NCBI RefSeq assembly: GCF_000708675.1
Contig: NZ_JELR01000002.1
Coordinates: 310,001 to 374,000, forward strand
DNA from: Microbulbifer sp. HZ11
GTDB lineage: Bacteria > Pseudomonadota > Gammaproteobacteria > Pseudomonadales > Cellvibrionaceae
Direction of reading: 5' to 3'
Length of the DNA stretch: 64,000 bases
This document shows positions 29,147 through 38,200 of the stretch, in pieces. The notes beneath the pieces were generated by a model, which searched no databases, was not told the DNA's origin, and was given only the letters and a program-made list of their open reading frames with translations. The position numbers and the translations under genes are program-made. How positions within the stretch are numbered: position 1 is the stretch's first letter; each line of letters opens with the position of its first letter.

Positions 29147-29167
29147 TACCCACCGGAAAAGAGCTAG

Positions 29168-29641
29168 ATGATGCTGCAACACATTCGCAAACTGTTTGAT
29201 CAGATCGGCCGCGGTGAGAGCGTGGAAGTGCACCCGGAAAAAGACGTACGTATGATCAGTGCCGCGCTGATGGCGGAGATTGCCACCGCAGACCAGAAGG
29301 TCGACGACCGCGAACGCAGCACTCTGCTGCAACTGCTGAAAAGCCATTATCAGCTGGACGAAGACACCGCACAGGCGATGGTGGAGCGCGCGCTCAGCGA
29401 GCGCAATGAGGCCACCTCCCTGTACGAGTTCACTCAGACGGTGAACGACCATTTCAGTGAGCGGGACAAGTACCTGCTGGTAAAGCAGATGTGGCAGGTG
29501 GCATTTGCGGATGGGGAAATCGACGCGTTTGAAGAGCATCTGATACGGCGGGTGGCCGAACTGATTTATCTACCTCACGGTCTGTTCACCCGCGCTCGTG
29601 CGGAAGCGCGGGATTTGCATAGACCCGATGGCGGTCAGTGA
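29168..29641 (+). CDS. TerB-family protein
   Basis: 157 residues, all-helical. The TerB pattern is clear: ISAALMAEIATADQKVDDRE, then RSTLLQLLKSHYQLDEDTAQ, and the acidic VAFADGEIDAFEEHLIRRVA near the C-terminus, where paired acidic residues could bind a divalent metal. The name comes from tellurite-resistance operons, but no other ter gene is present, so a tellurite role is not implied. It follows tal by 21 bp and is probably co-transcribed. Its 3' end overlaps the convergent STAS gene by 7 bp. Confidence 0.85.
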   Translation: MMLQHIRKLFDQIGRGESVEVHPEKDVRMISAALMAEIATADQKVDDRERSTLLQLLKSHYQLDEDTAQAMVERALSERNEATSLYEFTQTVNDHFSERDKYLLVKQMWQVAFADGEIDAFEEHLIRRVAELIYLPHGLFTRARAEARDLHRPDGGQ

Positions 29642-30288
29642 TTGACCAGGGATTTGTGGCTGTGACGGGAGTGGCCGCCCGAGGTGTGACCATGAGAGGT
29701 GCGGCCGTGTGAGTGATGATTACCGGCGTGCGCTTTACAACCGCGATCAACGGCTTCAGTTTCACTCTCTGACACACGGTTGGAGGTTTCAGTCGTTCCA
29801 CCACCCTGCTCACTTTCAAGAGCATGAACCAGGTCGCGGAAAGTATCTGCGTTCTCTTTGTTCATGCTCATAAGCACCCGGTGCGCTTCCAGCACCATTT
29901 CACGGGCACTCTGCTCATCGGGGGTATCGCATTTCAAGGGGGTAGGCTCAGCCTGGTAGGCATCGGACTCGCTGGAGAAATCCATCAGATCATCGAACCC
30001 CATGGAGTCCAGCAGGTGCAGAAGACCGCGGTCGTCGCACAGCACCAGCGGTTTGCCACCATCACTCTCTTCACTGCGGAAGGCGATTTTGGCCATAAGA
30101 CCCAGGGTCGTGCTGTCTACACCATCGGTGTCGTGCATATCGAACACCACACTGCGAAAGTCGCTCTGCGAAAACATCTTGTCGATAAAGCTATCGAAAG
30201 ATGTACACAGGTTGAGGCGTACATCACCCACCAGTTTGACAACATAGATGCCCTGGTGGTCACCAACCATTATCTGCCCGGACTGCAT
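29635..30288 (-). CDS. STAS-domain anti-sigma-factor antagonist with His-rich tail
   Basis: 217 residues. Residues 1-110 are a STAS domain; the phosphorylatable Ser is probably Ser59 in TDGVDSTTLGLMAKIAF. A helical segment follows (EMVLEAHRVLMSMNKENADT, residues about 125-165). The last 35 residues contain ten His in a Gly/Ser-rich tail (NHHSHGRTSHGHTSGGHSRH), unusual for this family and possibly metal-binding. The upstream PP2C-type response regulator is the likely phosphatase partner in a partner-switching pathway, as for the PA2797/PA2798-type pairs. The anti-sigma target is not in the window. Confidence 0.85.
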   Translation of the reverse strand: MQSGQIMVGDHQGIYVVKLVGDVRLNLCTSFDSFIDKMFSQSDFRSVVFDMHDTDGVDSTTLGLMAKIAFRSEESDGGKPLVLCDDRGLLHLLDSMGFDDLMDFSSESDAYQAEPTPLKCDTPDEQSAREMVLEAHRVLMSMNKENADTFRDLVHALESEQGGGTTETSNRVSESETEAVDRGCKAHAGNHHSHGRTSHGHTSGGHSRHSHKSLVNH

Positions 30289-30575
30289 AGTTGACCTCAG
30301 TCACACCCTGCCCTGTTCCCGAGCGCGGATGCGAGATGGTTAAATTGCGGCTTGTGACCGCAGCACGCTTCCTTGTGCATACCTTTGCATATCGGCCCTG
30401 ATCGCGTGCCTTAGTGGTGCACCCGATGGAACGATTGCCCTAAAGTGGGCGGAGCTTACTCCTGCCCGACAGCGCTGACAAGACCACTGTGGTACCGGTG
30501 GGTCTTGCGGACAGTATGCAGCAATTTTCGGGCCTACTGGTGACCGGCTGGCCACTTTATCGCCAGGAGAGAGTG

Positions 30576-31835
30576 TCAGTCTGCCGCCAGATCTTGCCGC
30601 AGTGTGAGAATGGTAATGTCGTCGGGGAAGGACTCGGCGGTATCCACCTTGAGTGCGGCACACAGGCTATCCAGGTCGCCACGGCTGCGGTCGATCATCT
30701 GCAGCAGCTGCTCTTCTTTTTGCAGCAGATCGCCATCCAGCAATTCGAGAACGCCGTCTGAGCAGGTAACCAGCCGCCAGCTGGAAGGAAGCGCGCAGTG
30801 GCGCACTTCCCAGCCGCCGCGATGAAACAGCCCCAGTGGCCGCCCCTTGCCCGTCAGCCAGTGGGCGCCATCGCTGGTCACCAGCGCTGGCATGGGCACC
30901 TGACCGGCCACCGCGTAGTGCAGCTGGCGTGCACGACTGTCCACCACCCCCACAAACATACTGGCGTGTTTATCGAGACTGGTACCAATCAATTCCGCGT
31001 TGATCATTTCCAGAATATCGATGAGATCCTGGTCAATCGTATTCAACTGGCTGAACAGCGGGCGTTCCCGCAGCAAGTGCATGATGCTGTGCTTGATCAG
31101 CGCCGTCACCAATGCGGAGGAAACACCGTGACCGGAGACATCCACCAGATAAAAGCCCACAAAGCGTTCGCCAAACAGGCCGTAATCGATAAAGTCGCCA
31201 CTCAGGTAGAGAGATGGTTGCAGGCGATAAGCCGCTTCAATACCCGCCGGGTAATAGTACGGGCTACGCGGCAGCAGGTGTTGTTGCAACTGGCGCCCCG
31301 CCTCGTGATCGCGCTGCAGCAGCTCAATGTGCTCGTGCAGTTCCCGGTTACGCTCTTCCAGTTGCTCCCGGTAAGCACGATTTTCCCGCGCCAGATCCTG
31401 TGCTTCGGTCACCCGGGTAATGGCGTGAGTAATCACATCTTCATCAGCCACGGGCTTGAGCAGGTAGTCACTGGCACCCAGGCGCAGGGCCTGTACCACA
31501 TCGCTGACTTCACTGTTGGAAGCGAGCACCACCACGGGCGTTTCCGGGCACAACCCTTTCACCTTGCGCAGCACCTCCAACCCCCCCATATCCGGCAGGT
31601 GCAGGTCGGTTACCACCAGATCGTGCCGGGCCGGGTCAAAACAGCCGATGGCCTCCACACCGTTATCCACCAAGGTAACGGTGTAGCCGAGCTTTATCAG
31701 AGCTTTTTGAACCTGCTCCCGGCAGGGTTGATCGGATTCAATCAGGAGCAGGCTGTGACGCCCACCGACGACCTGGCTGGCGCCGGGATCGTCGTGTGCG
31801 CTGGAGACATTCTCCGTGTCAGAAATCGTATTCAT
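30576..31835 (-). CDS. Fused response regulator and PP2C-type (SpoIIE) phosphatase
   Basis: 419 residues from the ATG at 31835; a longer reading to 31871 is possible. The N-terminal receiver has phospho-acceptor Asp77 in RHDLVVTDLHLPDMGGLEV. A coiled linker (YREQLEERNRELHEHIELLQ) leads to a SpoIIE/PPM phosphatase (LYLSGDFIDYGLFGERFVGF; YLVDVSGHGVSSALVTALIK; ACSDGVLEL-like RLVTCSDGVLELLDGD), with the metal-binding Asp residues in place. Such proteins dephosphorylate STAS partners in response to a histidine kinase. It overlaps mlaA by 17 bp and is 287 bp upstream of the STAS gene. Confidence 0.92.
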   Translation of the reverse strand: MNTISDTENVSSAHDDPGASQVVGGRHSLLLIESDQPCREQVQKALIKLGYTVTLVDNGVEAIGCFDPARHDLVVTDLHLPDMGGLEVLRKVKGLCPETPVVVLASNSEVSDVVQALRLGASDYLLKPVADEDVITHAITRVTEAQDLARENRAYREQLEERNRELHEHIELLQRDHEAGRQLQQHLLPRSPYYYPAGIEAAYRLQPSLYLSGDFIDYGLFGERFVGFYLVDVSGHGVSSALVTALIKHSIMHLLRERPLFSQLNTIDQDLIDILEMINAELIGTSLDKHASMFVGVVDSRARQLHYAVAGQVPMPALVTSDGAHWLTGKGRPLGLFHRGGWEVRHCALPSSWRLVTCSDGVLELLDGDLLQKEEQLLQMIDRSRGDLDSLCAALKVDTAESFPDDITILTLRQDLAAD

Positions 31836-32769
31836 CCAGATCGCCGCCGAAGTCGTCTTCCTGTTCGCCATCGTTGATCAGGAACTCCCGGCGCTGCAGG
31901 TATGCATCGCGCATGAGTACGTAGCGGTCGCGGTCTCCCTGTAACAGTGACTCAGCCTGAAGCAGGCTGGCGCGGGACTGAATCACGTCCACCATCTTAA
32001 TGGTGTATTCCAGCGAGTTGGGATCCACATAGTAGGTCAAGGGGTTGGTGTACCACATGACCACTTCGCCCGGGAAATCACGAATGGTGGACGGCCCAAG
32101 CATAGGGACCACCACATAGGGTCCGGAAGGCAGGCCCCACACCGCCAGGGTCTGGCCAAAATCTTCACCATCGTTGGGCTCGAGGCCCATGTGCTGCGCT
32201 ACGTCAAACAGCCCGGCAATACCCACGGTGGTATTGATAAGGAAGCGTCCGGTGTCATTGCCCGCCTGCTTCCACTTCCACTGCAACACATCATTCAGAA
32301 CATTGTTCAATTCGTGTACATTGGAAAAGAAGTTGGAAATACCGGTCTGCATAAAGATCGGCGTAATCTGGCGGTAGCTGGTGGCGGCAGGCTTGAGAAA
32401 CCAGCGATCCGCAGTGTCGTTGAAGCGGAACATGGCGCGGTTGAAGCCCTCCCAGGGGTCGCGCTGCTCCGGCTCTTCGGCACTGGCGAATTCATCCGCC
32501 GGATCAAAGCCGTACTCATCTTCCAGTGCCGAGCCAACACCATCTTCGGCGGCACCTTCTCCGGTGCTATCGCTGGTGTCTGCTCCAGACTCAGCAAAAG
32601 GATCGGCATCTGTGTCAGCCACCGGAGCCGGAGCTTGTGGAGCAGTGGAAGCCGCTGGCGTCTCATTGGGGATTTCGGCGAATGGATCCGATGCATCCTG
32701 CGCCAGAGCCAGGGGAGCCGAAAGGAATGTCGCCAATACCAAGGTATTGAGTGTGGTGCGCTCAAGCAA
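31819..32769 (-). CDS. mlaA: MlaA-family outer-membrane lipid asymmetry protein
   Basis: 316 residues from the TTG at 32769, which has GAGGAG seven bases upstream and yields a signal peptide (LNTLVLATFLSAPLALA); the frame is open to 32904, so an ATG further up cannot be excluded. An acidic, Pro/Ala/Asp-rich stretch of about 75 residues follows, then the MlaA core from DPWEGFNRAMFRFNDTADRW through NTTVGIAGLFDVAQHMGLEP and GPYVVVPMLGPSTIRDFPG. MlaA removes misplaced phospholipid from the outer leaflet with porins and MlaC. The lipobox Cys found in E. coli MlaA is absent. Confidence 0.92.
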   Translation of the reverse strand: MLERTTLNTLVLATFLSAPLALAQDASDPFAEIPNETPAASTAPQAPAPVADTDADPFAESGADTSDSTGEGAAEDGVGSALEDEYGFDPADEFASAEEPEQRDPWEGFNRAMFRFNDTADRWFLKPAATSYRQITPIFMQTGISNFFSNVHELNNVLNDVLQWKWKQAGNDTGRFLINTTVGIAGLFDVAQHMGLEPNDGEDFGQTLAVWGLPSGPYVVVPMLGPSTIRDFPGEVVMWYTNPLTYYVDPNSLEYTIKMVDVIQSRASLLQAESLLQGDRDRYVLMRDAYLQRREFLINDGEQEDDFGGDLDEYDF

Positions 32770-32930
32770 GTCCCTGCTCCTCGCAAAAAAGTGACGTTTC
32801 TTCAAACCAGAATCTTTTGTGTACGTTTGCACGATATTAACACTGGCCGTATTGCCAGCATAGCAGCTGGCAGTTTTCGCCAATGGCATTGAGAGAGGAA
32901 ACACTCTTTATGGGTTCGCTCGCGGAAAAA

Positions 32931-33764
32931 TCAATGGGGGTCGATGGACTGGAATCCGGCGATAATATCCAACTGATACATTTTCTGCAGAAGCTCTGCG
33001 CCAAAACCCAGTAACTGCCGGGGTTCAGGGTGCTGCATATCCTGCGCCAGCTGCAGAATCAAATCCTGGGCGCAGACCCGGTTTGTTTCTTGCGCCTGCT
33101 CCATCAGCTGCAACAGGTGCAGCGTTGCTGGATTGGCTTCCATAAAGCACACATCGTCTTGGCGATTGCGGTAGACCACAAGACAGGTGATTTCCGCGGC
33201 AGGTTCAGCAGGCTGATATGCCGGGCCAATCTCGTGTACCGGGTATTGATAGCTGAGGCTCCACGCCAGGGGAGAGACCACTGGAGCCCTTTCCAGCGCA
33301 GTCTCCACCGATTCAAAACCGCCCAAGCCGTCTGGGAACTCTTCCGGGCTCACATCCAGCGCCAGCTCTACCCACTCGTAATGGGCCAGCTCCAGCATGA
33401 ACGGTGGATCCTGCGCACTGCGTGGATTCTGCGCGCGCTCATTCTGGAGATAATGCAGAAACTCTTCACTGATCTGTAAAAAATACGGGCTGTGGGAGCA
33501 GTGGTGCTGAACAAAATCCCGCACCATGGCATGCCAGTGGCCATCGGCGATGATGCTTCGCAGCACGGGAAAGCCGCCGGCAATAAACGATTCGATATTG
33601 TTGTAAATCAGGTCGCGATAAATAGCCATGCGGCGATCTTCGATCTCCGCTGGCGCCGCCACCTGCTCCGGTGCACGCAGGTGTGCGGCAAAATACTTCT
33701 GCATCAGCTGAAAGCCGGCCGTCCGCGCCTGTTCCGGTTTTTCGTCAGCGGCATCATCGCGCAT
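32931..33764 (-). CDS. DUF2063 (HvfC-type) partner of the MNIO enzyme
   Basis: 277 residues from the ATG at 33764, overlapping the MNIO gene by 11 bp. The N-terminal DUF2063 domain reads [40 protein letters not shown] and [20 protein letters not shown]; a second domain covers about 150-277. Proteins of this family bind the precursor leader and present it to the MNIO enzyme. The early annotation as a DNA-binding protein is not supported by its context here: it directly follows the DUF692 enzyme and the Cys-rich precursor. Confidence 0.9.
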   Translation of the reverse strand: MRDDAADEKPEQARTAGFQLMQKYFAAHLRAPEQVAAPAEIEDRRMAIYRDLIYNNIESFIAGGFPVLRSIIADGHWHAMVRDFVQHHCSHSPYFLQISEEFLHYLQNERAQNPRSAQDPPFMLELAHYEWVELALDVSPEEFPDGLGGFESVETALERAPVVSPLAWSLSYQYPVHEIGPAYQPAEPAAEITCLVVYRNRQDDVCFMEANPATLHLLQLMEQAQETNRVCAQDLILQLAQDMQHPEPRQLLGFGAELLQKMYQLDIIAGFQSIDPH

Positions 33765-34638
33765 TGAGCAACTCCGGTGAATTCCCCGACACACCGCGAC
33801 CTTTCATTGCTGCAGGTGCGGTAGCCTGATACTGGCGCACCCGGTCCACCTCCCGGTAAAGCTCCGGCAACGGTGGAATATTGAAATCCCGCTCCAGCAG
33901 TGTAGGCATGGGGCCGAAGGCGGCATAGGCCTTCTGCAACAGATCCCACACCGGGTCAATCACCGGAGCGCCATGGGTATCCACCTTGAGATCGTCTGCC
34001 TCGTCATAGTGGCCCGCTACATGCACGTACCGAATCCGCTCTGCGGGTAGCCCGTACAGAAAAGCTTCCGCATCGTAGTGGTGGTTGATGGCGTTGACAT
34101 AGATATTGTTTACATCAAGCAACAGGTCGCAGTCCGCCTCTTGCAGCACAGCATTAATAAATGCCAGCTCACTCATTTCCTGACCTGGGGCCGCGTAATA
34201 GGAAACATTTTCCATGGCAATGCGCTGTTCCAGTATGTCCTGTACACGGCGAATACGCTCCGCCACGTAGTGGACCGCCTCCTCGGTAAAAGGAATCGGC
34301 AATAAATCATACAGGTGTCCGTGATCGGAACAGTAACTCAGGTGTTCGCTGTAACAGCGAATATTGTGTGTGTGAATGAATTCCCTGATGGAACGCACCA
34401 GGGCCTCATCCAGCGGCGCGGGTGCGCCGATGGATAAGGAAAGACCATGGGTAACGAACGGAAACCGCTCGGTGACTTCCCGAAACCAGCGGCCGTAGCG
34501 GCCACCGACACCGATCCAGTTTTCCGGTGCCACTTCGAGAAAGTCCACCGCGGCCGGATCCAGTGTCTCACCCATCATCGAGCGCCGCAGCCCAAGACCT
34601 GCGCCCTGGACCGGGTATTGCCGTTGCATGTCACTCAT
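33754..34638 (-). CDS. MNIO-family (DUF692) peptide-modifying iron enzyme, HvfB type
   Basis: 294 residues. The DUF692 TIM-barrel is unmistakable: [108 protein letters not shown] and [10 protein letters not shown]. The conserved His, Glu, Asp and Asn residues supply the multinuclear iron site. Family members oxidise Cys (or other residues) of RiPP precursors. It sits 28 bp after the EGKCG precursor gene and overlaps the DUF2063 partner, giving precursor-enzyme-partner in one operon. Substrate assignment follows from adjacency and the EGKCG motif. Confidence 0.94.
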   Translation of the reverse strand: MSDMQRQYPVQGAGLGLRRSMMGETLDPAAVDFLEVAPENWIGVGGRYGRWFREVTERFPFVTHGLSLSIGAPAPLDEALVRSIREFIHTHNIRCYSEHLSYCSDHGHLYDLLPIPFTEEAVHYVAERIRRVQDILEQRIAMENVSYYAAPGQEMSELAFINAVLQEADCDLLLDVNNIYVNAINHHYDAEAFLYGLPAERIRYVHVAGHYDEADDLKVDTHGAPVIDPVWDLLQKAYAAFGPMPTLLERDFNIPPLPELYREVDRVRQYQATAPAAMKGRGVSGNSPELLNAR

Positions 34639-34666
34639 GATCTTAGTGGGAAATGCGCGGGGCTAA

Positions 34667-34987
34667 TCAGCCGCCGCATTTACCTTCACCACATTTGCCC
34701 TCTTTCTTTTTACCTTCACCACACTTGCCTTCGCCACATTTACCTTCTTTCTTTTTGCCTTCCCCACACTTGCCTTCGCCGCACTTACCTTCTTTCTTTT
34801 TGCCTTCACCACATTTGCCTTCTCCACACTTACCTTCCTGTGGCTTGTCCTGGGCCATCTTCAGGTTGTAACCGGCAGACAGCTCAGTGGCGGTGAACGG
34901 ATTGGCCGCAGTGGAAGTACTGAGGGTGGCGGAAGCGATAAAGGCAGCACCAACGGCAGCTGCGATCGGCAGATTCTTCTTGTTCAT
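34667..34987 (-). CDS. EGKCG-repeat RiPP precursor (HvfA/bufferin type)
   Basis: 106 residues from the ATG at 34987 (GGAG seven bases upstream). A Sec signal peptide (about residues 1-28) is followed by NPFTATELSAGYNLKMAQDK and then, from residue 51, eleven pentads: eight EGKCG and three EGKKK, arranged as EGKCG-EGKCG-EGKKK repeated three times plus a final EGKCG pair and Gly. All eight Cys lie in EGKCG motifs. Family members are exported, copper-binding peptides in which the MNIO enzyme and its partner convert these Cys to heterocycles. Role in copper buffering is inferred from the family. Confidence 0.93.
   Translation of the reverse strand: MNKKNLPIAAAVGAAFIASATLSTSTAANPFTATELSAGYNLKMAQDKPQEGKCGEGKCGEGKKKEGKCGEGKCGEGKKKEGKCGEGKCGEGKKKEGKCGEGKCGG
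34673..34837. repeat. Tandem repeat coding for the EGKCG array
   Basis: A 45-bp period encoding EGKCG-EGKCG-EGKKK is present three times, plus two further 15-bp units. Third positions vary slightly between copies (for example GGT/GGC and TGT/TGC), so the copies are not freshly duplicated, but the array remains a likely site for unit gain or loss. Confidence 0.9.
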
Positions 34988-35054
34988 GATGGATCTCCAG
35001 TGGGATATCAAAAAGTTAACTTCACGCTTACGGCGAGTACACCGTCGCTCCCGG

Positions 35055-35060
35055 ATTATA
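35055..35060 (-). promoter_or_regulatory. Possible -10 element of the RiPP operon
   Basis: A perfect TATAAT on the minus strand lies 67 bp upstream of the precursor ATG, within a 287-bp gap after hrpA. No good -35 box is found 17 bp further upstream (GCGGCA there), so the promoter may need an activator or be misplaced. No copper-regulator palindrome was recognised. Confidence 0.35.
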
Positions 35061-35253
35061 GTGACTCGAGAACGCAATGCCGCGCCTGTCAGACCAACGG
35101 TTCAGATTGTGGGTTCAATATCGTTTGCGGACAAACGCCCAAAGTGTGAACCAGGCCCACCGCCCGAATTTGTGCGGCTGATGACTAGTCGCCACAGCCC
35201 TGGAGTTCTTACACACAAACCGGCATTTTTTGGAACAGCGCTGTCAGAAGTGT

Positions 35254-35272
35254 GCGGTACGTCGCGTACCGC
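35254..35272. other. Short palindromic hairpin just after hrpA
   Basis: GCGGTACG and CGTACCGC form an 8-bp stem with a 3-base loop, beginning two bases beyond the hrpA stop. There is no T tract on the minus strand, so it may protect the 3' end or be a weak terminator. Confidence 0.35.
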
Positions 35273-35274
35273 CG

Positions 35275-38200
35275 CTACTTCGAAATCTCAGACCAGATTT
35301 TACGCAGTCGCTTGATGGATACCGGCATCAATGTCTTGAGGGTCTGCGCAAATAGTGAGACGCGAAATTCCTCCAGCAGCCAGCGGTAGTGCCGCAGGTC
35401 TGCGTTTCCGGACAGCAACAGGGGATCCCGCGCGCTGGCGTAGTCCTGATAGGGCTCAAACGCCTCCAGAAATTCTGCGCTGAGTTTGCGGTCGCGGTTG
35501 GGGTCCAGCGCAGCCTTCTCCAAGCGGAGTTCAATACCTTTCAAATAGCGCCCGTACTGACGCAGCCAATCCAGCGGGGTGTGAAATAAAAAACCGCGAT
35601 AAAAAAGACCGTTGATCTGCTGATTGATATCGCCCACCGCCATGGCCACAGCGAGGTTTTTCTGCTGTTTGATTTTTTTACGCAGTGGTACCAGTTGCGC
35701 CAATGCCTTGACCAGCAGCTCGCCCATTTCCTGGGCGACGGCGATCAATTGCTCACGGTTTTCCAGCGCCGCAAGAAAATCGTGCTCGCTGCACGGCCAG
35801 TTTTCGTCACGCCAGAAACACTCGCGCACCGCGGCCATCAGAATATCGTCTGCGACCTCTTCGCGACGGCCGAGATCCACAGCACTTAACCCCAGCTCCT
35901 TGCCTTTCAGTAGCTCCTTGCGCAGATATTTTACGGGCTCAGACAAGTGCAATAGTGCCAGGCGGCAGATTCCAGCGCGGGTATAGCTGGCCGCTTCGTC
36001 CGGGTTATCCAGCAGTTTGAGGTCGACGCTGTCTTTGTTGGCGATCAGCGCCGGATAGGCGCGCACCTTGAGGCCGCCCTGCTCCAGCTGGTGGGTTTGC
36101 GGCAGGTGGCCGAAATCCCACTGGATAATCCCTTCTCGCTCGAAGTCATCGCCGGCACTGGCCAGTTCCTGCTGAACGCGGTCGCGATAGCGGGCCTGCA
36201 GCACATCCAGCTCCCGCCCCTGATCCAGCAAGCGGCCATTTTCATCCAGCACCTGGATATTGAAGCGGTAGAAATCTTCCACCCCCTGCTCTGCCGACAG
36301 CCACGCATCTTCTGGTAGTTCCTGGGCGGTCTGGCGTTTCAACTCGTGAGCCAGCGCCTGCCACAGGGGGGTATTGTCCGGTTGCATACGCGGTAGCGCT
36401 TTATCCACAGCTGCAGGTACCGGCACAAAGTATTTGCGATACTGCTTGGGCAGGTTCTTCACCAGTGCGATGCACTTGTCCCGCAAGATACCCGGCACTA
36501 CCCACTGCAGGCGCGCGGCGGGCACCTGGTGCAGGGCGCCGACCGGCACCTGGATACTGACACCGTCTTCCGCACTGCCCGGCTCAAAGTGATAGCTGAG
36601 CGGATATTCGATGCCGCCACTGGTGAGGGAATCCGGGAACTGGGCTTCGCCCACGTGGCCTGCGTCCTGCTGCATCATCCAGTCACGGGGTATAAACAGC
36701 AGCCTGGGGTCTTTCTGCTCCGCCTGCTTGCGCCACTTTTCAAAGCCCGCCAGGTTGACAATATCCTCGGGAATCCGCTCATCGAAGAAGCGGTACACCA
36801 CCTCATCGTCCACTACAATATCCCGGCGACGGGATTTCGCTTCCAGGTCTTCCAGTTCCTCCAGCAGGTTTTTGTAGTGCTGGAAAAACTTCCCCTTACC
36901 GCGGTAGCGCTGCTCTACCAATGCCTCGCGGATAAACACTTCCCGTGCAGTGGTCGGGTCCAGCTTTCCGAAGTGGATGCGCTGCTTGTCCACCAGAACC
37001 AGGCCATACAGGGTGACCTTTTCAAACGCCATCACTGCGCCGGAGCGCGGATTGTAGTGGGGTTCAAAGTAATTGCGCTTCACCAGGTGCTCGGAACACC
37101 CCAGCACCCAGTCCGGCTCAATCTTGCCTACGGTGTGGGCAAACAGGCGGCTGGTTTCCAGCAACTGTGCGGCCACCAACCAGCGCGGTGGCTTCTTGAA
37201 CTGGCCGGAACCGGGAAATACATGGAAGCGGCGGTTGCGACAGCCAAGGAACTCCTTGTTTTCATCGCGCACACCGATATTGCCAAGAAGCCCAGGTAAT
37301 ATCGCCTTGTGCACACTGGCGTAATCCGCAGGTTCCGGGTTCATTTTCAGATCCAGATCGCGAATCGCGACGCGCAGCTGGTGGTGAATGTCTCGCCACT
37401 CTCTCAGGCGGAGCCAGGACAGAAAGTTTTTCTGGCACCACTTGCGCAGCTGGTTCTGGCTCAGCTCCTGGCGCTGGGCTTCAAAGCCATCCCACAGGTT
37501 CACCAGAGTGAGGAAATCCGACTGCTCGTGCTGCCACTGCTTGTGCTTCTCATCCGACGCCTGACGTTTTTCCGCCGGCCGTTCGCGCGGGTCCTGCACT
37601 GCCAACGCGCTGACGATAATCAGCAGCTCGCGCAGGCTTTTGGTTTGTCCGGATTCCAACAACATGCGGCCGAGACGTGGGTCCAGCGGAAGGCGCGACA
37701 GAGCGTGGCCGGTCTTGGTGACATGCCCCTTGCTATCTACGGCTTTCAGTTCCTGCAGCAGACTGTAGCCGTCGTTGATCAGACGCTGGTCCGGTGGGTC
37801 GACAAAGGGGAAGTCACGGATATCGCCGATGCGCAGCTGCAGCATCTGCAGAATCACCGCGGCAAGATTGGTACGCAGGATTTCCGCATCGGTAAATTCC
37901 GGGCGCTGAATAAAATCCGATTCTTCGTAGAGGCGGATACACACCCCCGCGCTGACCCGGCCACAGCGGCCCGCGCGCTGGTTGGCACTGGCCTGGGAAA
38001 TGGCCTCCACCGGCAGCCGCTGGATTTTGCTGCGGTAGCTATAGCGGCTGATCCGCGCGGTGCCGGGGTCGATCACATAACGGATACCCGGCACGGTTAT
38101 CGAGGTTTCCGCCACGTTGGTTGCCAGCACAATACGCCGCCCCTTGTGCGGCGCGAACACTTTACTCTGTTCCGCGAGACTCAGGCGCGCGTACAGGGGA

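Noticed and set aside
29168..29641. Tellurite resistance function for the TerB protein
   Set aside because: No other ter gene is nearby; TerB domains occur widely without this function.
32931..33764. DUF2063 protein as a DNA-binding regulator
   Set aside because: The name is historical; overlap with a DUF692 enzyme and an EGKCG precursor fits the RiPP partner role better.
34653..34871. Open plus-strand frame with Pro/His/Leu-rich repeats
   Set aside because: It is the complement of the EGKCG repeat array; the minus-strand reading has a signal peptide, ribosome site and family context.
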